Shown: positions 37,589 through 50,531 of the stretch, piece after piece
Numbering within the stretch: the first letter of the stretch is position 1
How the letters are laid out: the number at the start of each line of letters is the position of its first letter
NCBI GenBank assembly: GCA_025677815.1
Contig: JAIXMP010000022.1
Location: 62,001-126,000, forward strand
Source: Phascolomyces articulosus
Taxonomy: Eukaryota; Mucoromycota; Mucoromycetes; Mucorales; Lichtheimiaceae
DNA length: 64,000 bases
Direction: 5' to 3'
Made by a program: the position numbers and the translations under genes
The notes under the pieces: model-generated
The model's database searches: none
What the model was told of the DNA's origin: nothing
Seen by the model: only the letters and a program-made list of their open reading frames with translations

Positions 37589-39103
37589 ATGACTAACGAC
37601 AATAACAGTAGTGGCAATTCAAATCCATCAACAGAGGGCAATCCATCAATTCCCACCCTTTCACAACCATCGTCAGCATCGTCGTCGTCACCAACATTAA
37701 CCAATGCAACAAATGCTTCTTCACCTGCGAAACAAACAATAAATACACAATCAACACCTGCTACAAATGCTTCTACAGTACCAGCACCAGCACCAGCACC
37801 AGCACACCGTGAAGATCAGATAAAATCTGCAGTTTCGTTTTTGTCATCTCCCAATGTACGATCGGCTGATAATGCAAAAAAGGTTGCTTTTCTTCGACAA
37901 AAAGGTCTCACAGCAGAGGAGATCACTGAAGCATTTAAACGAGTAGGAGAGAATGGAGCTGTAGCAACAGCGACAGCAAGTGCACCTGCAAGAGTAAGTT
38001 TTTTTGTTTGTAATTATTTTTATAGTTCTCTTGTTGTTTTACATACATGGGGGGAGAGGTACGGGAATGGTTGGGGCTATATATAATAATATTAAATTTG
38101 AAATATCAATTGTGTGAAATATATATTTCAGCCTATGACGGCACCTATGGCTCAAGCTGGTCCTCCTCCTGTTATGAATCGACCTGCAATTCCTCCACGA
38201 CCTCCTCAGGTAATTTATTATCAGCCAGCACCTCCACGCCTTATGCCCATACAACAATTGCTAGGAATTGCATTGCTTGCAGGATTTGGATTAGTGGGTA
38301 TTACTGCTGGTGTATTACGTCTTGTGAAGGTAAAAAGAAATGGACTTCTTTATATATATATATAGGTTTATATAGAGCTGATCTGGATTATAAAAATAAT
38401 CATTCATTTGTCATTCCCAAATTTTCATATGCTTTTTTGTTTTTTTTAGCGTTTTATTGGACCCATATTCAATTCCATTGCAAAATACCAAAGTGATCGA
38501 TATAATCAAAGATCAACTCTCTTGTCACGATTAAACAAAACATTGAGCGAACTCAAGCCAAAAGAAGATAACCAGAAACTTTTAGAAAGTCATGAAACAT
38601 TGGGTGAACGAGTAGAAAGTGTGGTTGAATTAGCAGACAGACGAGTGAGAGCCATGAACATGGATGAACCTTACAAGGAGTTCCGAAATAAGTTATCTTC
38701 CTTGAAAGATGCCATCACCAATCCTGATTATACGTATTCTAGTTATTCACAATTTGGCTCGTATGGTTACAATCCCGGACGAATGAATAATTCAAACGAT
38801 AGCCCTGCAGTTCAATCATTCAAGAGTGAAATTAGAAGTTTCAAAGGCATGTTGTTGAATAGAAGAAATTTCCCTATGGCTAATACTAGTACAACAACAA
38901 GTCGACCCGCTTCTCCAGCAACTTCAACAACCCCAGCAACTCCAGCAACTCCAGTAAGAGATGTACCACAATATCATCCTCGGCGGAGAGAATCATACCG
39001 ATCCGAATTAAATAACACGACAACCACTCCACCTTCGACATCTTCTCCACCGGCCTCCACAAATACACCCACTACCCCAATAACCACACCACAAACACAA
39101 TAA
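37589..39103 (+). CDS. PEX14: Peroxisomal docking protein Pex14
   Basis: Three exons (37589-37993, 38132-38329, 38450-39103) join at phase 0 to give 418 aa. Pex14 is the peroxisomal membrane docking factor for the import receptors Pex5 and Pex7. The Pex14 N-terminal domain lies at residues 74-120: REDQIKSAVSFLSSPNVRSA, then KVAFLRQKGLTAEEITEAF. That helical bundle binds WxxxF motifs of Pex5. A Pro-rich linker (PPPVMNRPAIPPRPPQ) could serve a Pex13 SH3 domain. A hydrophobic segment is at residues 178-200, followed by a coiled coil (LLSRLNKTLSELKPKE) and a Thr/Pro-rich tail. The Ser/Thr/Ala-rich head of 70 residues ahead of the domain is longer than usual. I took ATG 37589; the frame is open three codons further upstream without a Met. 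Confidence 0.93.
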
Positions 39104-39357
39104 TATGTTTATAATACATGATACAAATAAAATAGTTTATTATTTTTTGATATAGATGCTAAAATAATTATAATACCTTGGCTGCTTTGTTCCTAATTGA
39201 TATTGATGTTTGCCCCAAAAACAAAAATGACAACAGTAACAGTAATAGTAATGCATTTGTATAATTTTCTATTTGATTCTCCACCACTTTTTTTTTCGCC
39301 TTCTTTCTCCTTTTGTGTTTTTTCTCCACATAATACATATAGAAAAAAGCTTTCCGT

Positions 39358-41014
39358 ATGGAAGGGCTTTACGTGGACAGCATTCCACGCGTACTTTTGG
39401 CACGCATCTTGGTTCAGCTTTATATTATTCCTCAAAAACTTGTCAGTGATCCTCGATTTAGTCTCATTCCAATCCTTGTCAATGGTTTACAACAATACGG
39501 ACATACATCCGATTTAAACGGTTTATTTCAGTTCTGTTTGCAACAAGCTTTAAATATGACAGGCAATGAAACAATTGTTAATAGTAGTTGGTGGTGGAAA
39601 GATTTGGCAATTCATCAAACAAGTGATTGGAGCCGATTGGATATGAGATATTCAAGGAACCAAACTGAACCTGTAAACTTGCATATTCAAATAATAACAG
39701 AAGAGGTAATCCAAAATATGAATGAGATATAAACTTGATATGGTAATAATTATAATTTATTGTCATTATATGTGTGTATATATAGGCACGAAAAGGTGCA
39801 ATGCATATGAAATATGGTCATGAAGCAGCAATAGCACGCGATGAGCGCCTGTTTTATCAATTTAATGTAAGATTTCATTGTTTTTAGAGGTGAAGGGAAG
39901 GGAGGAAAGAGATATTTTATGTGGAAATTATGAAAAAAGCGGTGATTTAATGGTGTATTATTATATATATATATTTGTATTATACCAGGGAAGTTCATTT
40001 CGTATTGACTCAATATTGAATGCAACCATGAATTATATGAATGAAAAATATAATGGATCTGAAGAAGCATCATCATCATCAATGCAAACATTGAATCAGC
40101 TGGTACAGTTGAGAATGAATCAATTTATGGATGATTATAATGCAGTATTAAAGCAACAAGAAAATACCTTACAAGTCTCTTCAGATTATATTTTGATGGG
40201 TGCACTGATGCATCGTGACGACCGTCAACATCCAGAATGGGAATTTTATTTACGAGATTATATTTCAAGTGATGATGGTAAATTATGGAGAGTCTTATCC
40301 GAATCAAACCATCCAAGGAACGATATTAAGGTAAAAAAAAGAAACTGATGAATATAAGGTCAGGATATGTGATAATTATATACGTTAACTCTGTAAAAAA
40401 ATACATTTTAGATTTCGTCGGATCAAGCATTAGCAGATATTCAGGGTGGAGATGTAGTGGATAAAAATGGGAATAGAATGCAACCTAGTACATATACACA
40501 AGCCTTTCGACCTATATATTTATTCTATTGCAACCGAACGATGGTAGTTGAATCAATGAATGCGGGGAATATGACACCAACAGCCACAACCACAACTATG
40601 CAAGGTGGACAATCATCGAATGAACAATATACAACGACAGGAAGTGGTATTACATTGGCAGATTATATCTTGGATGAAGACGAACAACAATATTCGTATG
40701 AAAATCCGGAGGATGATAAGGCTTGTAAAATATGTGGCATTGAAGATATTATTGAGGATGTCAATAATATGTTCTATTGTGACGAATGTAATCTAGGTGT
40801 TCATCAATTTTGTGAAGACCCACCAATCCAACAATTTGAAACCGAGATTGATCCGTGGTTTTGTCGTGAATGTAGTCGACGGAGAGGCATTCCATTACCA
40901 CAACCTATCAATGAACAAGCATTGGTATTACCTTCAAAACGACCTGGTGATGAGCATGATTATATGGATGAAGTAAAACGAAGACGGGATGAATTAAGTG
41001 ATGGAAATCACTAG
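39358..41014 (+). CDS. PHD-finger protein with unknown helical N-terminal region
   Basis: Four exons (39358-39705, 39786-39866, 39989-40330, 40412-41014) join at phase 0 to 457 aa. The C-terminal part is a complete PHD zinc finger at residues 362-412 with the C4HC3 pattern: Cys362, Cys365, Cys380, Cys383, His388, Cys391, Cys408 and Cys411 (CKICGIEDI, FYCDECNLGVHQFCEDPP, WFCRECS). PHD fingers usually read histone H3 tails, so a chromatin role is likely. The first 300 residues are probably helical (MEGLYVDSIPRVLLARILVQ; ILMGALMHRDDRQHPEWEFY), but I do not recognise the family. A C-terminal basic patch (EVKRRRDELS) may be a nuclear signal. An in-frame TAG just upstream supports the chosen start unless a 5' exon exists. 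Confidence 0.85.
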
Positions 41015-41353
41015 CTTTTCATTTATATATAAAAATATAATATTATACATGTTTTACTGCATACACAACACACACATTCATATTATATATATATCACTAC
41101 CCTTACGATTACATCCAATTACCCTCCAATCTTTTGCTATAGCATATTATATATACGTAAAAGAAACTGTAAATACTTTTTTCCCTTTTTTACACTATTA
41201 AAAACACATATATACACGATAAAAATAAAATACATGATAAACTACCATAGTTTTATTTCTCAAACATAGCATTCATATCTCACAAAATAAAACAAACATG
41301 AAGCATGGATATATAAAAAAGAAGAAAGAATATAATAAATAAGTGCGATTTGT
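41015..41353. other. Convergent 3' region
   Basis: The 339 bases between the PHD-finger gene and the converging GAD gene are AT-rich with several AATAAA-like signals (near 41226 and 41287). No gene is seen. Confidence 0.45.
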
Positions 41354-44055
41354 TTAACAAATACCAACAGCCTTCTTAGCAGTAGGTGATTTCAACCCAG
41401 ATTCATCTTCTTCTTCCACTGTATTCGCCTTGAAACTACCAATGTTCACGTGCATGGCACTATGTGATTGTTCAGCAGTAAGAATACGGGTATCTTCGAC
41501 AGCTTTTTCATCCCAGGTATCCAATGACTTGACAGCAGCCAAAATATCACGGATCAAGATATCACAACGCGAGCGCGAGAAATCCTCACGAACGACCACA
41601 CGTAATAATTTCATCTTTTCCAGGTTGGGAGCCATAGTATAAGCAGGAACAATCCAGCCACGTTCACGCAAACGAGCTGAGATATCAAATTCATCATAAT
41701 GATGAGGAGAATTAAGACGGAAGGCAACCAAGGGCAAACCTAAACCTTCACCTTGGCTTAAGATGGTGAAACGACCAGTGTTCTTGAGACGTTCAGCAAG
41801 ATGATCAGAAGTGGTAGTCAAGTTTCTCATAATCTTGGTAAATCCAGTACGACCAAGACGAATCAATACATAGTATTGAGCAATGATGTGGGAGGCACCT
41901 TTACTGAAGTTGAGCGTGAAAGATGCCTAAACAAACATAAAAAAAACAGTTATAAATAAAAGCTTTTCTACTCTAACAGCATTCGATGCCAGTATGCTTT
42001 ATTCTGTTTTTTTATATACCTGATCACTACCAAGGTAGTTAATATTGAAAATAAGATCCTGTGGAAGGTATTCAGGACTGCGCCAAATAGCCCATCCAAC
42101 ACCTGGATAAGTCAAACCATATTTATGACCAGAAGCATTAATGGAGACAACACGCTTAAGACGGAAATCCCTATACAAGAAAAAAAAATAATGGGGATAA
42201 ATAAAGAAGTCTATGTTTGTAAATATTTTTTTCTTGGCAGTTATTGCTAAATATGTTATTTATTTACTTACCATTCAAGTTCTGGAACAACAAAAGGAGC
42301 TACAAAACCACCACTAATTTTAATAAATATAAAACATATGTTAGAGGTTTAAGGTATTCTTAACATACATATCTTGATTATGGATAAATAGTATACCTAG
42401 CAGCATCCACATGGACCCCAATGTCCCATCCATTTTCTTCACACTTTTCATCTAAAAGATCATTCAAAGTCTTCACATCTTCATAATGACCAGTGTACTA
42501 GGATAATGTTTGTTGTGCGTCAGTTTTTTTTATCTGTACATCTTTCCATTTTGGATAATACAGTAAAAAAGGACGTTTACTTACTGTTGAACCAAGAATA
42601 GCACATACACCAATGGTATTTTCATCAACACGGTCAACGGCCTTTTGAGGATCCATGTAAAGCAAGTCTTCTGTACATTCTACTTCACGAGGTTCAATTT
42701 CGAGATACCTTGATAAATAATTATTGTTCGTGTATGGATGAGTATATGTATATATAATCATGTAACAGTCATGAGACTATAAAAAGAAAGGACAAGTGTG
42801 TTATCAAAATAACACTTACAACAAAGCCTTGTGCCATGCAACTTGACAATTGGCACCTAAGACAAAATTAGGGTTTTCAGTAGAAAGACCCTTGGCACGA
42901 CGCATGTGTTGCCAGCGTCTCTTCATGGCCAATGTAGCTAAAATGATGGCTTCAGAAGAACCTACAGTGGAACAACCCAATGATTCTTGACAAGGATCAT
43001 GCATCGGAGCATTGAATAGACGAGCGATCATGTTGACACACCGATTCTGTTATTGCTTTGTTAGCTTGATAAACTAAGAAAATTATGCTTTTGCCTCCCG
43101 GCTTGTTCTCCTCGTTTCCTTCTTATTCCCTTCCATCGTTTAAAATACAAGCAAAAACAATCTTTCAACGCCCTCCTTTTTATTTGTTTGTGCAACAAAA
43201 ATTTATGTTTTTTTTCTCACTTACACAAATTTCGGCTGTTTGAGGATACTCTTCATAATCAATAAAATTCTTAGACAAATTTTCGGCCATTAACTTTTCG
43301 GCTTCATCTTCCATATAGGTAGTGACAAAACTGGCAAGGTTTAAAGCTGGGTTACCATCAAGCTAAATAAGTGATAAATTTAAATTAGTCAGCCTCAAAC
43401 AAGTAAAGATCATGCATATCATCCGTAACTATAAATATGACTTACAGCAAGTTCATCCTTGATCAGGCGGTATGCAACATCTAATTTTGGTAGCAAAACA
43501 TAAATTTTGTAAGACACATAACCATAATCTTGAGACAATTAAAATAAATCAACAACTTACTAGCTGGCATTTCATCCTATCGACGAATTAAAACGCCCAT
43601 GAACACAGTGACAAAATCATCAAACATGTTAATATCCAATAATAATAAATAATAAAGTTTTACTAGCTTTTTTTTTATTTTTTTATTTTACTAAACTTAC
43701 AATAGGCATGTCATAACTGATTTATATGTCCAGAAAGCCGAAAAAAAAACAGATATCATAATGAGAAATACTATATATACCTCGACCTATTATCCTAGTA
43801 TCATATACACCATCTTAAATATCCACTTACCGAGGGATTTCCTCTGTAGCCCAACGCGAACCATAAATTGTAGTACCAACGGGGCTCTTAAGGCCGGTAC
43901 TTTCGTCGACATTGTCAGATGCAGACGCGATACGTGCTATTAAAAAAAACGCGACATAAGATATATATATATGAACATGATATAAGAATACCTTTAATCT
44001 TTATATATAAAATCAAATACATACCATGCGAGACAGCGTTGGAAAGGAAAACCAT
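41354..44055 (-). CDS. GAD1: Glutamate decarboxylase
   Basis: Twelve exons on the minus strand join in frame to 519 aa: 44055-44025, 43936-43831, 43716-43701, 43576-43561, 43480-43446, 43362-43225, 43046-42820, 42708-42585, 42497-42397, 42313-42272, 42170-42020 and 41926-41354. The PLP enzyme converts glutamate to GABA in the cytosol, part of the GABA shunt and acid or oxidative stress responses. Family signatures are [56 protein letters not shown] and [11 protein letters not shown], with the PLP-binding lysine at about residue 295. Exons 3 and 4 are only 16 nt each, yet they restore the conserved run EEIPRYDMPIDEMPANVAYR. The C-terminal 40 residues are charged and variable; no clear calmodulin site is visible. 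Confidence 0.93.
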
Positions 44056-44868
44056 AATGTTAAGAGAGAAAGAGAGAAAAAGTAATGATGAGAGAAAGCT
44101 ATTTTTTGAAAGGCTTTTTATATACCTTTCAAAACACGTAATACAATATGTTGTTTATTTATTTTACATACGTACTTATATAAAAGAAGGGACGGAATAA
44201 CAAAAAAAAACCACAAGGTGCATGGGAATAATACTACTAACATAGTACATCATGATTTGCCGTCATTTTCCTATTCATCATCCAATTCCATCTTGTCGGG
44301 GCAACATGTTCCATCATCATAATTATTTGAATATGAGGGGAACGTGCATGAGTGAATTAAGGCACCAAACCCATTTTAGATTTATTTTTTCTATATACTG
44401 TATAAAATAATACATAAACTAATTTAATAGGCTTGGCAAATGAATAAGCTTAAACAGGGTCTGTGCGACGGGAACTCGACTCTGAAATTGGTCTTTTTGG
44501 AATGATATTTACAACGTGTGACCCTTTTCCATAAAAAAAGTCATCCTCTTTTTTCTTCGTTTATTCTTGTAATAAAAATCATTTATGGGATGTCACTTCA
44601 ATGACCCTTCTTTTTATAAACCAAAAAATAATGAATTTTTACTTTCTGATCGTGTAGAAAGTTATAATAAGAAGAGATTTTTAAAAGGAGCCGAAATGAA
44701 CTGTTTGCTGGAAAATAAATTATGCATGAACAATTAACGGCGCAATTTAAACCCGTGTAAATGTCGAAAAAAGGCGAATTTTATATTATTTTATGTAAAA
44801 AAAAAAAAACAAGAAATAACAGTTGCTAATAATTAAATACGCAATGAAAATGCAATGTAATTACTATA
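44056..44868. other. GAD promoter and subtilase 3' region
   Basis: This 0.8-kb stretch is upstream of GAD and downstream of the minus-strand subtilase. It is AT-rich with A-runs; no gene or defined site was recognised. Confidence 0.4.
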
Positions 44869-46601
44869 TTATCCTTCAATACCGGTATAAGCTAGCAGGT
44901 TGTAATTTTCGTGACCCTCAGCCACGGATGACATTTTTAATACATTTTTGGTTGCCATTAAAGTTAGTGTATCATAAATTTGCTCAACTGAAGCAAAGTT
45001 ATTTTTACCAAGGAGTAATGCAGCAATACCCGTAACATGAGGATTCGCCATACTGTAAATTGTAGAAAAAAAAATAAGGAGATCATCAATATCCCATCGA
45101 TAATTTGTTAATAGAATTCTATGATTACGAACATCATTCATTGTCACCCGGTATTTTCTTTATCTTTATCAATATTTACCTGGTTCCAGAAAGACTTTGT
45201 GATTGAATACCAAGCCAGCTACTCATAATATCAACACCAGGTGCATAGAGTCGTACACATTTTCCAAAGGAAGAAAAACCAGGCACATTGTCGTCACGAT
45301 CCGTAGCACCAACTGTAAATACAGCTTCATTACGAGATGGCGTATAGGCGCACGCATCATCGCCGGAATTTCCCGCTGCAACAAAAACAGGAATATTACG
45401 GTCTCGAGCAAGACTACTGAGTGCATTGTCAATCGACTGCGAAGGTGGTCCAGTTAATGAAAGGTTAATAACACTTTTGCCAGGTATAGCATTATAGCCC
45501 ACAAATGCTATAGCTATTTAAAATGAAATCATTATTATTTTTCGGTCCTTTAAGCTAATTTGGCATAGCAACTACCTTCACTTCTCCCACACATTTTCTT
45601 TTATTTTTACCTTCAAGCAGTGCCACTGTGGAACCTTCGCCAGCTTTGTCAAGTACCTTGATACTGTGAATATGAGCCTTTTTAGCCACACCAAATGTTG
45701 TACCACCAATAATACCTGCCACATGTGTACCTAATAAAATAGAATATTTAAGTTACGTAAGAAACAAAAAATAGACAGGATACATTTATTATGTGTGATA
45801 GAGTGCTCCTGATCTTATTTTTACCATGGCCTGATGCATCATTATCATCTTCATAATTGATAAAACTTATATCTCTTGTGACACGACCCTGAAGGTCTGG
45901 ATGTTCGGCGTTTACACCAGTATCAAAAACATAGACTTGAACACCTTCTCTATATGATATATATTTGGTATTAGAAACAAATAACGAGACAATCATGTAG
46001 AACATATATAAGTTAATACCCTTGAATAGAATCATCGAATATATCTACATTCAAATCACTTTTATCTCGATGTGTTATTCGTGCAAGACCCCAGCTTGGA
46101 ACAGGGCTTTGTTGACGGTCTCGTTTTTCAAGAGGAATGTTGGCGGCTACACGGTATATTTGATTTGATTCAACATAATCAATGGCATCCAATCCATGCA
46201 AGTATTCAGTAAATTGAGCATCAAAGGATCCAACTACAGCAGAAAAATCCTTGCCAACTTCGATTGTATTTATGGATAATTCCTTATCTTCGAGTGACAT
46301 CTTTTTGAGAATACCACCACCAATGAATGATTGATGTTTTGCTTGATACAGTGCATAGTGTTGGCGTATAAATGAACTTGGTTCAGTAAATGATGCCGCT
46401 ATATATATTCATTATTTTTTGTTGAATTATAAATAAATATACTTTGTATCAATATCCAGCTCTAATTTTTATTTAGTTACCTGTTATTGTACCATTTCCA
46501 TTTTTATTCAGATTATTCTTCAATTTTACGATATGTAAATCTTCTAATATTGCATTGGCACCCACAATCCATAAAGCAATCCAAAATCCAAACTTTTTCA
46601 T
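44869..46601 (-). CDS. Secreted subtilisin-like serine protease (S8, proteinase K type)
   Basis: Six exons on the minus strand (46601-46481, 46398-46020, 45949-45825, 45730-45611, 45513-45180, 45052-44869) join in frame to 420 aa. A signal peptide (MKKFGFWIALWIVGANA) is followed by an inhibitor-I9-like propeptide (FSAVVGSFDAQFTEYLHGLD, then IDYVESNQIYRV) and a KR site (PLEKRDRQ) where maturation may occur. The catalytic triad is intact: Asp176 (VFDTGVNAEHPDLQGR), His208 (ASGHGTHVAG) and Ser360 (LSGTSMANPH). The oxyanion Asn lies in VFVAAGNSGDD. Length and spacing match secreted fungal proteinase K-like enzymes that digest external or vacuolar protein. Confidence 0.94.
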
Positions 46602-46860
46602 TGCGTATAAAGTACTAATATAAAAGAGAACAAAAAAGAATTGATTGTTGATATATAATTATATGATCTTTTATTTATTGTATTTTTTTTTCTTTGGCTT
46701 GTTATTAAGAAAAAGGCCGCGAGCAAATATACAACATTGAAAGAAAAAGTAAAGAATTAGGTTTGTTTGTTATTTCTATATAACAAAAGCTTTTTTTTTG
46801 TCGTTTATATATAAGTAATAATATATAAGATATAAAATGTCACTTTTTTGTTTGTTTCCT

Positions 46861-49124
46861 TCATGGTCCATGTAATGTACGCCATCGTTGTCCAAATAAT
46901 TGTACAAAATAAATACATCCACCACTCAATATACTAATGATGGCAAAAACAGTCATGGACCAGCCATTCCCAATTCCTTTTAACATGGCAGGTGCCATTA
47001 ATGGTGTACATCCAGCACACGTGCTTCGTAATAAATTGGATGCGCCGATAACCGAAGCAGAATATTCATTATAAGCATCAACAAGATATGTATTACTTGG
47101 TGTCTGTACCACGCCTACGCCGACGCCCACTATAATGAAAATTTTAAAATCAACTATATTTTGACTGGATGAATGTGATTTAAAAAAAGAAGAAAAAAAA
47201 ACTTACAAATGAACAAACCAGCTAATCCAGCAGCCACATGAACATTGAAATATATACACCAACCATACATCAATTCACCAATAGGTAATAAAATAATACC
47301 CAACCACATGGCTGCGAGTCGTATTTCAGGTTCTTGTTGTTGCTGTCCTGTTTCTCGTTGTTTTCTTCGAAGCAACCAATCTGCCTGTTTTCCGGATAGG
47401 ACAGCACCTACAGCATTACCGACACCATTCGCAAGATAGGAAAGACCAATTTGTGAACTTGACAATTGGTATCGATATCCCAGTTGGTGAGGTAAACTTG
47501 ATATAACAAAATACATGAAACCATAAGCTAATGCATAGGGTGTTGATGCCAAAAGAACAACTGGTTTTGATAAAAATGTAAATGGGCGAGTAAATGCTTT
47601 TAACATTGGTTCTGGCTGTGTTAAGACCGAAGATCGGGTGGATGAAGGAGATATAGTAGCTGCTGTTATTGAAGGTAAAGAAGATGACATGTCTAATTTT
47701 TCTTCATTATGTGGATGATTGTCTTTGTTGTTCGGATTTTGCTTTTTAAATTGTCGATGACGACGTTGACATTTTCTTTGTTCCAAAATAATGGTAGATG
47801 TCTCTGGAAGGAAAAATAACATGAGTAAAAGGACAAGACCGCCCATGCCAGCTAATGTCCAAAATATATATCTCCACCCTACATCTAATAATAAATAAAA
47901 ATCAGAAATATATTTTTTGATGGAATTTATGATTATTTACTTACATTGGTCAATGTATCCGCCTGCGATGGGTCCAACAACAGGTCCAATAAGAGGGCCT
48001 AAAAAGAATAATCCCATGGCATTACCACGTTCATGGACTAAAAAAAGATCGGTAATCGTCCTATAAACATTCAATTTTTTTGTTCAAACACAATATAAGC
48101 TTTAAGGATTCAGAATACAATGTTATTGTAACTATTATTTAGTACCCTGCACCAACAGCTTGAGCTGCACTTGCGCCAATGGATTGAAAAATTCGCATTA
48201 AAACAAAGATACCAATAGCTGGTGATAATGCACATCCAATAGTAGATCCTACATAGATAATTGTTGCAATTATGTATATTATACGACGACCATAGCGTTC
48301 AGAAAGTGCTGCCCACATCATTGGCTATTATAAATATAAATGTTAATATTCATTAATATTGTAAAACTTTTTTTTGTATAAAGAATAAGAACTAAAACTA
48401 AACAAAAAGGAGGAGAAACCTTACAGCAATACCCTGTGTAAAAACATACAAGGAAATAGTAGCATTGATTAAAGTGCTTGATGTTCCGAGCGACATTCGT
48501 ACTTCTTTTACTGCAGGAACCTATTTTATTTTTCATGCATCACAGAAAAAATAATTAGTTACACAAATTTGAAAAGAAAAATCGAGAATTTAAATGATTT
48601 ATTCCTGTTATTACTACGAATAATATTACTACTTGCATAAATTGAACTACTAAGTGGTCCGAGAAACCCTTGTAATGCTACAATAAATAATATGAACCAT
48701 TTTCGTAGTGATGACATCTAATTTTTATTATTGTAAGTAGCATTAAAAATCTATTGAATCCAAATTTTTAAGGTCAATTTTACAAAGTTTTGTAAATGAC
48801 GATCGGGTTTACCTGCAATGGTTGTAATGCTGATGGAGTCATCATGACCATTTCCATGTCATCAAGCAAACGATCTTCAAGTGGTTGTTTATTTGATACA
48901 GAACCTTTGCTTAATGTGTCTATATCAGATGTTAGGGCCTTTTCATCACTGACAATGGTAGACTGACTATCCTGATCTGTTAATGGGTTGTTTTCCATTG
49001 ATGTCGTTGTACTAGTACTAGTATTAGTACTAAAGGTGGTACTGATATTGTTATTAGTGATGGGTGTTGGTGTGTTACATATCCGACTTGCAGTTGATAA
49101 TAAAGAAGACGGACGAGCCATCAT
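46861..49124 (-). CDS. MFS drug:H+ antiporter-like transporter (DHA1 type)
   Basis: Seven exons on the minus strand (49124-48813, 48717-48637, 48520-48425, 48324-48146, 48060-47945, 47884-47207, 47129-46861) join in frame to 576 aa. A polar Ser/Thr/Asn-rich cytoplasmic head of about 104 residues precedes twelve predicted membrane helices. Motif A appears as LSERYGRR after helix 2, and motif C as GPLIGPVVGPIAGG in helix 5. A GWRYIFW stretch, common in DHA1 exporters, starts helix 6. The central loop is long and charged (KKQNPNNKDNHPHNEEK). The substrate is unknown; multidrug or polyamine export are family options. The intron after exon 2 starts GCAAGT rather than GT: the only GT nearby breaks the frame, whereas GC keeps SSSIY joined to VPAVKEV. 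Confidence 0.9.
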
Positions 49125-50340
49125 GTATGTAGAATATTTATATTATATATAAAGAGAATGAGAGAAAGAAGTGAAAAAAAAGTGAAAAGAAAAGGTGAGA
49201 ATATGTTTGTATTTTCGGTATTTTCATTCAAAAAGGTTGAATTCTATTCTTATGCTTTTTTTTTTATCTAATTCTATAAAAAAACAGAATATGCCATGGC
49301 GGAAGAAATTTATAACGAACGAGGATTATAAAAGCAGAATGATGGTGTTGTGAGTTGAGTAGAAAAAGGGGTTCTTCTTTCTCAAATGTGTTGTCAAATA
49401 AAAAAGAGGCTTTAGTAGTTGAACCCCCTTTTAATTCATATTCGCCTGACCTTATAATGATGGTTATGTAGCGAGATAAAATAAATAATATGTTTGTGTA
49501 GGATTTAATTAAAGAGTGAGCATAAGAAGTTTATTTATAATTGTACAAGTTTCTCTATATGAAAAAAAAAGAAGGGAGAAAGTGTTTTACGCTATGTACA
49601 TATTATTTTCATCATTCATTTTTATGCCATATTGTGGTTGACAATTGGAAATCTGTCCAGAAATCGGCTTAATTTCGGTGGTGTTAAAGTACCTGGCGCC
49701 AATCATATTAAAAGTTAAGAAATGGCTCTTGGCCAATAAAATGATGATTTAACGTCGATACCAAGTCGGAAAAAACAAATCTAAAATGATCCTCATCCTT
49801 CCGTTTAAATATCTATAAGGGATAATTACGACAAGCCATTTGATTTTGTCTCAAATGTGCAATAAAGCAAATAAAACCATGCTATAGCAGAGGATAATAA
49901 TGTTTTTTAAAGGGACATAAGATGACATCCGTAATAATATGTTGTTGCTTAATAACAGCGTACTGATTAAAACCGTATATCATGGTGGTTTATCAAGCAA
50001 TACAATAGTACATGTAACATAATTGAAACTTGTTCTCAACTGAATACGTTAATTTATATATTAAGTTGACGACTTTAATTAGAGTTTGTAAACAATCGAC
50101 ACATGCTTACTGCTCTCTCGAATTATTCGCAGTATCTATATTATATATAAAATGCAACCATATGAATCTCTCATGTTCCGTCTCTCATGTTATTCTCTTA
50201 TATATCATCATTATAAAAAATAATACTGGTATATAGTTTTGCTATATTGACATCAGTTATTCATTTCCATGTTGAATGACAATAATCACTAATTTTTAAT
50301 AGTAATATGTTATTTGTGGTGACCAATCATAATATAAAAT
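49125..50340. promoter_or_regulatory. Upstream region of the transporter and of the small candidate gene
   Basis: This 1.2-kb stretch holds the transporter promoter on the left. Pyrimidine-rich DNA around 50355-50390 at its right edge looks like the leader of the small spliced gene. No other gene is seen. Confidence 0.35.
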
Positions 50341-50531
50341 ATCACAAGTGAAGGTTTTCTTTTCTTCTTCTTCTTTGGCCCTCCCAATAACTCTGCTCTG
50401 GTAAGTTTTGAAAGTATTACAAAAGAAAGTGGAATATCCTAATGGTTGTGAATAATTATACTTTACTAATAAGCATAAAAAAATATATTACGATAAAGGG
50501 AGCGCCCATGGGTTAAATCCCTAAATCGAGC

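Noticed and set aside
50505..50522. GGGTTAAATCCC resembling a tRNA T-arm
   Set aside because: No box A or cloverleaf could be formed around it; it falls in the leader of the small spliced candidate gene.
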